From Asticcacaulis endophyticus (GTDB taxonomy: Bacteria; Pseudomonadota; Alphaproteobacteria; Caulobacterales; Caulobacteraceae), in assembly GCF_014652575.1 (NCBI RefSeq), contig NZ_BMZB01000001.1, positions 1,107,722 to 1,171,721 on the forward strand: DNA of 64,000 bases, given 5' to 3'. Of this stretch, positions 1 through 6,892 are shown piece after piece. The notes beneath the pieces are model-generated. The model worked only from the letters and a program-made list of their open reading frames with translations, was not told the origin of the DNA and did not search any database. The number at the start of each line of letters is the position of its first letter. Position 1 is the first letter of the stretch. Position numbers and translations under genes: made by a program.

Positions 1-199
1 CGATAATGAGCGGGGAGGCATCGGTCAGGGCAATAAAGCCCAGACGGGCCGAGGCCACTTCCGGCCCCTTTCCGGCCGCCCAGGCCCCGGACGGCAGGGC
101 CAGCTTGGCGGCGGCCAGCGTCAGGGCCGCGCCGGTCAGGAGCGTGCGGCGTGAGGGCTGGATGTCAGCCGCGACAGCTTTGGATTTGATATCAGTCAT
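1..199 (-). CDS. Nitrate ABC transporter binding protein, NrtA-type (N-terminal part)
   Basis: Only the first 66 residues lie in the window; the gene runs off the left edge. The N-terminus has a twin-arginine signal (SRRTLLTGAALTLAAAKLAL, ending near AWA). The mature start reads ARLGFIALTDASPLI, which is the typical opening of NrtA/CmpA nitrate- or bicarbonate-binding lipoprotein-like components of ABC importers. The mature protein would act in the periplasm and deliver the anion to a permease/ATPase encoded beyond the window. It begins 29 bases after the porin stop, so both are probably one transcript controlled by the leader at 1510-1629. Nitrate is favoured over bicarbonate because nasS/nasT are adjacent; this is inference. 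Confidence 0.8.
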   Translation of the reverse strand, partial: MTDIKSKAVAADIQPSRRTLLTGAALTLAAAKLALPSGAWAAGKGPEVASARLGFIALTDASPLII

Positions 200-228
200 G
201 GTGGTAAAGTCCTTCAAAGTCTTCGCGG

Positions 229-1476
229 TTAAAGCTTGTATTCGAGACCGACCCACAGCTTGGTGCGGGAGGCGGGGGCGGCGGTGTTGGCGCGCTCAAA
301 ATCAGCATATTTCAGCATCAGGCTGAGGTTTTTGGTCAGGCCTGCGGTCGCCAGCGCATCCCATTCCGTGCCCAATGCCTGACCCGTGCGTTCGGTTTCA
401 AGGTCGCGGTAAATGACCGTAAAGGTCGGATTCATCAGCCACGGCACCTTGGTGTGAGTGGCGGCGATCAGGCTGAAATTCATGTCCTTGATGCCATTGA
501 CGTGGGTCTTGTTGCCGCCATTGGCCGAGAACACATCCGACCAGCCCTGAAACGCATGGACCATCCCCAGCGGTGTTATGAAGCCCTGCGTGCCGTTGCC
601 TTCCAGCACTTCGTAGTTCAGTTTGGCGGTGAAAATGTCGTAGGTCGCGCTGACATCAGCCGAATATTGCGCCAGTTTGAAGTCGGCCGGATTGTTGGCG
701 TAGTCCTTTTGTTCGGCATATTGCGCCGCATAGGCCAGCTTGAACATCGAGGCCCACAGGCTGCCGGTCGCGCGCACCCCGTAGGTATTGGTCGAAGAGG
801 CGGCGGCATTATCGAACTCAAGCGCGTAGTCAAAGGCTTGTAGTTTCAGGGCTTCTGACACCGAATAGGTGGCGTTGAGGACGTGGGAGTTGGAATCCCA
901 GTCGCGCGCTTCGGCTAAGATCCGGTTGACCTGGTTGATATAGGCGTAGGTCAGCTTTAGCTTGCCAAAGGCGGTATCAATACGGGCGGCGTCAAAGGTC
1001 TGCTCATCCTGTCGCCAGCCGACGGTGCCGATAAAGCGCTGATCATCAAGGGCAATGCGCTGACGCCCAACGGTGATGGTCGTGTAGGCCGTCGGCGTCC
1101 AGGTCAGTTGCAGGCGGTTGACCTCGGTCACTTCCGGATCGGCAACGACCGGATAGGCGATCTTGCCGTTCAGGTTTGAGTTGTAGTCGTCCTGAAGCGC
1201 GCGGACATCTTCGATTTCAGCCAGTAACTTGAACCCCTTAAACTCACCCGACTGAAAGCCGGCGCGGTTGCGCCATGTCACGGCATTGCCTTCACGCAAG
1301 CCGGGTTGATCGACGTTTTCATACCTCAGACGCGATTCGAGTATAGGCTTTGAAGCCTGTAGTGCCTCAGTAATCGTATCCTCGGCGAAAGATGAGGTTG
1401 AGATGCCAGCACATGTTAATGCAGTGGTCGCGCAGAAAAAAAGGCGCAAGTTCCCGATAGGCTTAAGTTTTGCCAC
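229..1476 (-). CDS. Outer-membrane porin, alginate-export type
   Basis: About 415 residues with an N-terminal signal peptide (hydrophobic stretch LRLFFCATTALTCAGISTSS, cleavage near FAEDT), followed by alternating amphipathic beta strands and a C-terminal strand ending LWVGLEYKL. This is the build of a beta-barrel porin of the alginate-export family. The GTG start at 1476 is chosen because a GGGGA sequence sits nine bases upstream; a TTG five codons earlier is possible. It is the first gene of the nitrate transcript, directly downstream of the NasT-type leader and upstream of the nitrate-binding protein. The likely role is therefore outer-membrane passage of nitrate or another small anion rather than alginate. 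The family is fairly sure, the substrate is inference. Confidence 0.75.
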   Translation of the reverse strand: MAKLKPIGNLRLFFCATTALTCAGISTSSFAEDTITEALQASKPILESRLRYENVDQPGLREGNAVTWRNRAGFQSGEFKGFKLLAEIEDVRALQDDYNSNLNGKIAYPVVADPEVTEVNRLQLTWTPTAYTTITVGRQRIALDDQRFIGTVGWRQDEQTFDAARIDTAFGKLKLTYAYINQVNRILAEARDWDSNSHVLNATYSVSEALKLQAFDYALEFDNAAASSTNTYGVRATGSLWASMFKLAYAAQYAEQKDYANNPADFKLAQYSADVSATYDIFTAKLNYEVLEGNGTQGFITPLGMVHAFQGWSDVFSANGGNKTHVNGIKDMNFSLIAATHTKVPWLMNPTFTVIYRDLETERTGQALGTEWDALATAGLTKNLSLMLKYADFERANTAAPASRTKLWVGLEYKL

Positions 1477-1509
1477 TTTTAATATCCCCAATGTGTGAGC
1501 AAAAAAAAA

Positions 1510-1560
1510 CGCCTCAAGAATTTTTCACACCGAAACCCGATGCGATCAAAACTTGAGACG
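1510..1560 (-). terminator. Leader terminator of the nitrate operon
   Basis: On the minus strand CGTCTCAAG (1560-1552) pairs with CTTGAGGCG (1518-1510), nine pairs with one U-G, around a loop of about 33 bases, followed at once by nine T (1509-1501). It lies between the hexaloop hairpins and the porin start, so it is a conditional terminator in a 5' leader and not a gene end. NasT bound to the hairpins would be expected to let polymerase read through. Confidence 0.8.
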
Positions 1561-1587
1561 TCACTGTCTTTATGATGGAGGTTTAAA

Positions 1588-1629
1588 CGCCGTCCTTGGC
1601 GAATAAGAATACTTTAGCCATCCTTGGCT
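1588..1629 (-). ncRNA. ANTAR-target leader: two hexaloop hairpins
   Basis: Two hairpins stand in tandem on the minus strand. The first (1629-1616) is AGCC-AAGGAT-GGCT and the second (1601-1588) is CGCC-AAGGAC-GGCG. Both loops have six bases with A at position 1 and G at position 4, the signature of RNA targets of ANTAR-domain antiterminators such as NasT, NasR, EutV and AmiR. They are separated by 14 bases and followed 28 bases later by an intrinsic terminator (1560-1510). The nasT gene is 1.3 kb upstream. The rest of the 1477-1823 gap (1641-1823) should hold the promoter, but I could not pick a convincing one. Confidence 0.85.
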
Positions 1630-1823
1630 GTACTGTAAGCCTCATCCTGATTTTTCATTTCGTCAATGGAAATTCGTGCATTTGCGAAATATTTTTCATA
1701 TCAGGCGGTGCGGTGCAGCAAAAATGTCACGAAAGGGTCATCAAAACCGTCATTCTTAAGGCTTTGCGACCCTTGCGGACAAAGCGCCAAAGTGGTTTCG
1801 TTTGAAATTAAAGCCCTGATCGG

Positions 1824-2963
1824 TCAGGCACTGCGGAAAATGCCGCCGTCAAACAACTCATTGGCCGGCATTAAAATGGGGTTGGGTGAGGCGTCCAGCG
1901 TCCACGGCACCGGCTCGCCGCCCTCGGTTTTTTCATCGGTTGTGGGAATATCGAGCCCCAGAGACGCCGCCGCCTGCCGCCACAGGTCGGGGCGGTAGAT
2001 CTGGCGGGCAATGGTGTCAAAGTCGTGTTCCGGTGTCGTAAGCCCCCAGCGCACAAACTGGCCCATGAACCATTTGGCATGGCTGATCCACGGGAAGGTT
2101 GTGGTTTGCGGATCAAGCAGCAGGCCCGCCCCTTCGCTCGACAGGGCCAGCTCAATGGCCTCTAATGGCGCCCCGACATAGCCCGGTTGCGCCAGAATTT
2201 TGGCCAGATCGGCGGTGTCGGCCGCCTTAGCCCATTGGGCGGCTTTGAGCAGGGCGCGCACCAGAGAAATCACGCCGTCAGGGTTCTCATTGGCCCACGG
2301 TTCGCGCACGCCCAACACCTTTTCGGGCTTGAGCGTCCAGAAATCGGGGTCAGAAAACAGCACCTGTCCGTCGCCGTTAAGTTGCGCCATCTGCGGCCAG
2401 GGCGAGCCGGAGCAAAAGCCGTCGATCACCCCATCCCTTAAGGCATCGGCCATGCGCGACGGCGGCAGAACCACCCACTGCACCTGACGGTCAGGATCGA
2501 TCCCCCCCGCCGCGACCCAATGGCGCAGCACGAAATGGTGGGGCGAATAGGCAAAGGGCATGGCCAGCACGACTTTGGGAGCATTTGCCGCCCGCCTGCG
2601 CGAAATCTCGTCACGCAAGGCGCGGGCGGTATCCAGCAGCTTGGTCTTATCGTCATGAATAAGCGCCGTCATCAGATGCGGCGACACGACCACGCTGTTG
2701 CCATTGGCCCCCAACGCCATCGGGGCAATGATCTTACCCAAGGTCGGCCCCAACCCTAAGCCCCGCGACAGCGGCATGGGCGCCAGTACATGAGCCGCAT
2801 CCAGCAAACCATACGACATCTTATCGCGAATGTTTGACCAGTTGGCCTCACGGCTTAAGGTCACATCCAGTCCTTCGGCGCTGTAATAACCCAGCGCCTC
2901 GCCCAGCAGCACAAGGGCTGAGTCGTTGAGCGGGCTGAAACCGATTTTCAGGCTTAGAACCAT
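1824..2963 (-). CDS. nasS: Nitrate sensor NasS
   Basis: 379 residues of the NrtA/CmpA-like periplasmic-binding-protein fold (opening LKIGFSPLNDSALVLLGEALG), but without any signal peptide. It should therefore stay in the cytoplasm, as NasS does. In known NasST systems NasS binds nitrate or nitrite and, when ligand is absent, holds the antiterminator NasT inactive. The start ATG overlaps the nasT stop by one base (TAATG), which implies translational coupling and matched amounts of the two partners. The gene lies between nasT and the porin-transporter transcript it would control. Identification rests on the fold, the missing export signal and the nasT neighbour. Confidence 0.85.
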   Translation of the reverse strand: MVLSLKIGFSPLNDSALVLLGEALGYYSAEGLDVTLSREANWSNIRDKMSYGLLDAAHVLAPMPLSRGLGLGPTLGKIIAPMALGANGNSVVVSPHLMTALIHDDKTKLLDTARALRDEISRRRAANAPKVVLAMPFAYSPHHFVLRHWVAAGGIDPDRQVQWVVLPPSRMADALRDGVIDGFCSGSPWPQMAQLNGDGQVLFSDPDFWTLKPEKVLGVREPWANENPDGVISLVRALLKAAQWAKAADTADLAKILAQPGYVGAPLEAIELALSSEGAGLLLDPQTTTFPWISHAKWFMGQFVRWGLTTPEHDFDTIARQIYRPDLWRQAAASLGLDIPTTDEKTEGGEPVPWTLDASPNPILMPANELFDGGIFRSA

Positions 2964-3550
2964 TATCCTTCTCCCGGTTTCAAAAGGCCGGATATAGCCA
3001 GAATATCGGCGGCGACGGCAGCCATCGGCCGACCGGTATCCATGGCGTGCTTGCGCAAAATCTTATAGGCGTCGTCTTCGCTGATCCCGCGTGAGGTCAT
3101 CAGAACACCCTTGGCACGGTCGATACTCTTGCGCGCCGCAAGGTCTGCCTTGGCCTTGGTCAGATCAGCCCGCAGGGTCTGCATCAGGTTAAAACGATGG
3201 GTGGCGACCGTCAGGATCGAGGCGACCCGATTGGGCGAATAACCATCGACGATATAGGCGGCGACGCCTGCTTCCAGCGCCTCAGCCGTCGTATTTGCGT
3301 CTGAGCGATCCACAAACATGGCCACCGGCCGCGGGGCCTGCTCATGGGCGATCTGGAGCGCATCGAGCGTGTCGCGGTCGGGACTCTCACAGGCGATGAT
3401 CACCATCTCCGGGTTGATGTCCTTGAGGCGCGCCAGTTCAAACCGCGGCCAGTGATGGATGGTCGCGTCCTGATGGGCGCTATCCGCGCGTATGCCCTCG
3501 GCCACAAGGGCCGCGCGGGCATCATCGGGATCGATAATCAGGACGTTCAT
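2963..3550 (-). CDS. nasT: ANTAR response regulator NasT, transcription antiterminator
   Basis: 195 residues. Residues 1-120 form a degenerate receiver domain (VLIIDPDDA at the start, VAAYIVDGYSPNRVASIL near the end). Residues 130-190 are an RNA-binding ANTAR domain (KSIDRAKGVLMTSRGISEDDAY, then LRKHAMDTG). NasT binds paired hexaloop hairpins in nitrate-gene leaders and prevents termination. Two such leaders are visible nearby, at 1588-1629 (minus) and 3721-3757 (plus). nasT is the first gene of a nasT-nasS pair overlapping by one base. The position where a canonical receiver has its phosphorylated Asp is not clear, in line with control by NasS binding rather than by a kinase. Confidence 0.88.
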   Translation of the reverse strand: MNVLIIDPDDARAALVAEGIRADSAHQDATIHHWPRFELARLKDINPEMVIIACESPDRDTLDALQIAHEQAPRPVAMFVDRSDANTTAEALEAGVAAYIVDGYSPNRVASILTVATHRFNLMQTLRADLTKAKADLAARKSIDRAKGVLMTSRGISEDDAYKILRKHAMDTGRPMAAVAADILAISGLLKPGEG

Positions 3551-3668
3551 GCGGGAAACTTTTAGCCGGGCGGTGAATCGCCCTTTACGGCTATGCTAAA
3601 AATGCTGCGTCGCGCAAGAGGGCACGTTGCATCAAATGACGCTTAAGTGACAAAAAAATCAGGCCATC

Positions 3669-3697
3669 TTGACGCGAGGGGGCCATATCGCTTATGT
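3669..3697 (+). promoter_or_regulatory. Housekeeping-type promoter of the narK-like gene
   Basis: TTGACGC (3669-3675), 14 bases, then GCTTATGT (3690-3697). This fits the Caulobacter housekeeping consensus TTGACGS, N10-14, GCTANAWC. Transcription would begin near 3703-3706, just ahead of the hexaloop hairpins at 3721. The ATG at 3694 lies inside the -10 element and so cannot be the start of the transporter. Confidence 0.65.
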
Positions 3698-3720
3698 GTG
3701 GGATAACAGCGATTGGGGAA

Positions 3721-3757
3721 CTGGCCAACGAAGGTCAGTGTTCCGGGACGAACCGGA
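3721..3757 (+). ncRNA. Second ANTAR-type leader, upstream of narK-like gene
   Basis: Two adjacent hairpins with six-base loops: CTGGCC-AACGAA-GGTCAG (3721-3738, one G-U pair) and TCCGG-GACGAA-CCGGA (3742-3757). The first loop has the A1/G4 pattern expected for NasT binding; the second has G1/G4. No hairpin with a T-run follows before the start codon at 3826, so if NasT acts here it may not be by the terminator route seen at 1510-1560. Confidence 0.6.
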
Positions 3758-3825
3758 CAGTCGTAACTCAACCTTACATTCCCCCACACACGTGTTTACG
3801 CACGTCTTGTCATCGCAGGTTCGTC

Positions 3826-5037
3826 ATGATCTCCAAAGAGTTCCTTAAGGCCGGGCACGCCCCGACTCTGTTTTCTGCCTTTCTCTATTTCGACATGAGC
3901 TTCATGGTCTGGGTGCTTTTGGGCGCGCTCGGTGTGCAGATTGCCGCCGATCTGGGCCTGACACCCGCCGAAAAAGGCTTCATGGTCGCCGTGCCTATCC
4001 TGACCGGCGCTTTGTTGCGTATGGTTAGCGGGGTTATGGTTGACCGCATCGGGCCGAAAATGACCGGCGCCATCAGCCAGATGATTGTCATTGCCGGTCT
4101 GTTGCTGGCGTGGCTTTTGAACGTCAACAGCTACGAAGGCATTCTGGCGCTGGGTGTTGTGCTGGGCGTGGCCGGATCGTCGTTTGCGGTGGCCCTGCCG
4201 CTGGCCTCGCGCTGGTATCCGCCGCAGTATCAGGGCATAGCGCTGGGCATCGCCGGGGCCGGCAATTCCGGCACCGTATTTGCGTCTTTGTTTGCGCCGT
4301 CATTGGCTAAGGCGTTCGGCTGGTCGACCGTGTTTGGTCTGGCGGCCATCCCGCTGATTATCGCCTTTGTCATCTATATGCTCTTTGCCAAGGACGCACC
4401 GGATCAGCCCGCGCCGAAAAAGCTTGAGCAATATCTGAGCATCCTGAAAGAGCCCGATGCGTGGTGGTTCATGCTGTTTTACGGCGTCAGCTTCGGCGGG
4501 TTTGTGGGCCTGAGTTCTTCGCTCAACATCTATTTCAACGTCGAATATGGTCTGGGGCCGGTCATTGCGGGCTTCTTTACGGCGGCGTGCGTGTTTGCAG
4601 GCTCTCTGGTGCGCCCGATTGGCGGCGGTCTGGCCGACAAAATCGGTGGCATCCGTACCCTGTCGATCATGTATGTGGTGGCGGCGGTGGCCCTCGTGAT
4701 CATGAGCGTCAAGCTGCCCAGCGCCTATGCCACGCTGGGTGTGCTGATCGTCGGCATGAGCGCGCTTGGCATGGCCAATGGCGCGGTCTTCCAACTGGTC
4801 CCGCAGCGTTTCCGTAATGAAATTGGTGTCATGACCGGGCTGGTCGGTATGTTCGGCGGCATCGGCGGCTTTTATCTGGCGGCCAGCCTTGGGGTCTCAA
4901 AGCAGGCTCTGGGCAGCTATCAGCCCGGCTTGATCGGCTTTGCAGTGCTGGCGGTGGTTGCGTTTGTTGGTCTGACCCTGATCAAGCGCCGTTGGCGCAC
5001 GACCTGGGGTGCGGCCATTGCTGACGCGCGGATTTAG
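3826..5037 (+). CDS. Nitrate/nitrite transporter, NarK/NasA type (MFS)
   Basis: 403 residues of the major facilitator superfamily with about 12 membrane spans. The nitrate-porter signature appears as GAGNSGTVFASLFAP in the first half, with a second Gly-rich motif GMANGAVFQLVPQRF in the second half. These are typical of NarK/NasA carriers that move nitrate in (or exchange nitrite) across the inner membrane. The start at 3826 (MISKEFLKAGHAPTL) follows an AGG and lies downstream of the promoter (3669) and leader hairpins (3721). The gene is transcribed away from nasT and ends at a strong terminator (5168). Direction of transport cannot be told from sequence. Confidence 0.88.
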   Translation: MISKEFLKAGHAPTLFSAFLYFDMSFMVWVLLGALGVQIAADLGLTPAEKGFMVAVPILTGALLRMVSGVMVDRIGPKMTGAISQMIVIAGLLLAWLLNVNSYEGILALGVVLGVAGSSFAVALPLASRWYPPQYQGIALGIAGAGNSGTVFASLFAPSLAKAFGWSTVFGLAAIPLIIAFVIYMLFAKDAPDQPAPKKLEQYLSILKEPDAWWFMLFYGVSFGGFVGLSSSLNIYFNVEYGLGPVIAGFFTAACVFAGSLVRPIGGGLADKIGGIRTLSIMYVVAAVALVIMSVKLPSAYATLGVLIVGMSALGMANGAVFQLVPQRFRNEIGVMTGLVGMFGGIGGFYLAASLGVSKQALGSYQPGLIGFAVLAVVAFVGLTLIKRRWRTTWGAAIADARI

Positions 5038-5167
5038 ACTTTCGTCTAAGCCACCATTGCGGTGGCGGCCAAGATGGCGGAGCCATCGCCCGGCGAGGGA
5101 CTTTTAAAAAGTGTTAGTAAGCGTAAGCGTCTGGTCTGAAACTATCTGATATCTTCGGAGAAACCTG

Positions 5168-5201
5168 AACAGGATCTGCGTGCCCCCTCGCAGATCCTGT
5201 T
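5168..5201 (+). terminator. Strong terminator after the narK-like gene
   Basis: AACAGGATCTGCG (5168-5180) pairs perfectly with CGCAGATCCTGTT (5189-5201) around an eight-base loop and runs into TTTTT. The T-run on the plus strand reaches into the modB stop codon (5205-5207), so the convergent genes end back to back. The opposite strand lacks a T-run. Confidence 0.9.
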
Positions 5202-5204
5202 TTT

Positions 5205-5882
5205 TTATGACTTCGCCCTATGCCGGTCCATCCAAAGCAGGGTCATGATGATCGCAAAGGCAAACACCGCAAGGCCCGCCGCCAGTTGATGGGCCTCGCC
5301 CCAGCGCAGTTGTTCGACCAGTTGGTAGATGCGGATCGAGATCACTTCGGTCTTGCCCGGAATAGAGCCACCGATCATCAGCACGACACCGAACTCACCG
5401 ATGGTATGGGCAAACACCAGCAGCGCCGCGGTCACAAACCCTCTGCGTGACTGTGGCACGACCACCTCAAAAAAGGTGCGCAGGCGTGACGCGCTTAAAG
5501 ATGAGGCGACATCCAGTTGCTTGGGGTCAATAGACGCAAAAGCGTTGCGTATCGGCTGCACCGCAAACGGCAGGGAATAGAACACCGATCCGATCACCAG
5601 CCCGGTAAACGTAAAATTCAGGGTGCGGATGCCGAACGGTTCAAGCAGCACCATCAGCGGACTGTTGGGGCCCATCGCCACCAGCATATAAAAGCCAAGC
5701 ACGGTCGGCGGCAGGACAATGGGCAGGGTGGTGATCGCCGTCACCACATCCTTAAAAACGCTGTGGCCGCGCGCCAGCCACCAGGCCAGCGGGGTGGCGA
5801 TCAGCAGCAGCAGAACCGTCGTCACCGCTGCCAGCGACAGCGTGATGTGGACCGCGTCCCCAAGACCTTCGGAACTTACCAC
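5205..5882 (-). CDS. modB: Molybdate ABC transporter permease ModB
   Basis: 225 residues, five or six membrane spans, with the binding-protein-dependent permease loop near residues 140-165 (ASSLSASRLRTFFEVVVPQ) that docks the ATPase. The match to ModB is close in length and in PIVLPPTVLGFYMLVAMG near residue 55. It starts with GTG two bases after the modA stop. ModB forms the inner-membrane channel for molybdate, which is needed for the molybdenum cofactor of nitrate reductase and so fits the neighbours. No modC ATPase follows: the gene ends at the terminator of the convergent transporter. Confidence 0.9.
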   Translation of the reverse strand: MVSSEGLGDAVHITLSLAAVTTVLLLLIATPLAWWLARGHSVFKDVVTAITTLPIVLPPTVLGFYMLVAMGPNSPLMVLLEPFGIRTLNFTFTGLVIGSVFYSLPFAVQPIRNAFASIDPKQLDVASSLSASRLRTFFEVVVPQSRRGFVTAALLVFAHTIGEFGVVLMIGGSIPGKTEVISIRIYQLVEQLRWGEAHQLAAGLAVFAFAIIMTLLWMDRHRAKS

Positions 5883-5884
5883 CT

Positions 5885-6628
5885 TCAGCGGACCTCATAA
5901 CCGTATGAGCGGATAATCCGGATGGCTTCCTGCGACTTCAGAAAGGTCAGCCACGCCCGCGCGGCCGGATTTTTATCGCCGGTTTTCAGGAGGATCACCT
6001 GCTGATCTATGGGTGTGTAATAGGATTTCGGCACTATCCAACGCGACCCTGCCTTTGTGCGATATACCTGCGATGAGGCCACAAACCCAAGCTCCGCCGA
6101 TCCGGTTGAGACGAAATTATAGGTCTGGGCGATCGAGGTGCCCTTGACGATTTTAGGGGCGACCGCTTCATAAATGCCCAGTTTTTTAAGCGTTTCAACG
6201 GCGGCCACGCCGTAGGGTGCGGTGCCCGGATCGGCGATAGCGATTTTGCTGAATTTTGCCCTTTTCAGAACGGCACCTTTCGGGTCGATCAGTTTTGGAT
6301 CGGCGCTCCACAGCACCAGGGCCCCGTAAGCATAGACAAAACGGGTGCCGTTGACGCCCAGTCCTTCCAGTTCCGCCTTGATGGGGCGCTCGGCGTCGGC
6401 GGACATAAAGACCTCATAGGGCGCGCCGTTCATGATCTGGGTGTAGAACTGACCTGACGGGCCAAAGCTCAAACTCGCCTCATGGCCGGTGCGCGCCTTG
6501 AACGCAGCGGCGATGTCTTTGGCGGGTTCCGTGAAGTTGGCGGCCACCGCCACCTTGACCTCACCGGCATGGCTTATCGTCGTTATGGGCAGGAGCCACA
6601 ACAGGCATATGAGCAGGCGTAACAACAT
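5885..6628 (-). CDS. modA: Molybdate-binding periplasmic protein ModA
   Basis: 247 residues with a Sec signal peptide (MLLRLLICLLWLLPITTISHA). The mature start VKVAVAANFTEPAKDIAAAF and the segment SFGPSGQFYTQIMNGAPYEVFMSAD are characteristic of ModA molybdate/tungstate-binding proteins, which coordinate the oxyanion through Ser and backbone amides. A good ribosome-binding site (AAGGGG) precedes the ATG. It is cotranscribed with modB (two-base gap). The upstream gap (6629-6892) is shared with a divergent gene and holds a perfect 6-base inverted repeat, GCTTAC-GTAAG-GTAAGC (6723-6739), of unknown meaning. Confidence 0.92.
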   Translation of the reverse strand: MLLRLLICLLWLLPITTISHAGEVKVAVAANFTEPAKDIAAAFKARTGHEASLSFGPSGQFYTQIMNGAPYEVFMSADAERPIKAELEGLGVNGTRFVYAYGALVLWSADPKLIDPKGAVLKRAKFSKIAIADPGTAPYGVAAVETLKKLGIYEAVAPKIVKGTSIAQTYNFVSTGSAELGFVASSQVYRTKAGSRWIVPKSYYTPIDQQVILLKTGDKNPAARAWLTFLKSQEAIRIIRSYGYEVR

Positions 6629-6892
6629 GACAGCCCCTTAAATAGCGCGGCTTCAAATCCTAAAGGTCATGAACCGTCAGGGCAAACGAATATCATTTTT
6701 GTGCGCTGCAATAAGTATAAATGCTTACGTAAGGTAAGCTTAGAAGTATTTTTAAACAACGCCAGCCAGTTAACTCCAAAAAAATCATTATTTCATAAAA
6801 AGACCAATGAATTCGGGCCTATGGCGGCATTATTCGCCATTTGGTTGCGATTTTAGTTGATGAATTCAACTTATGGATTTTTTGGAGCCAGA

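Noticed and set aside
1633-1666. TTGACG ... GCTTACAG as promoter of the porin operon (minus strand)
   Set aside because: The elements are 20 bases apart, too far, and the start would fall inside the first leader hairpin.
3568-3583. A six-base-loop hairpin (GGGCG-ATTCAC-CGCCC, minus strand) in the nasT leader
   Set aside because: The loop lacks G at position 4 and there is no second hairpin, so it does not meet the ANTAR-target pattern.
3694-3825. N-terminal extension of the narK-like gene from the ATG at 3694
   Set aside because: This ATG is inside the -10 element of a good promoter, and the extension would run through the leader hairpins. Family members begin at about residue 45 of the extension.
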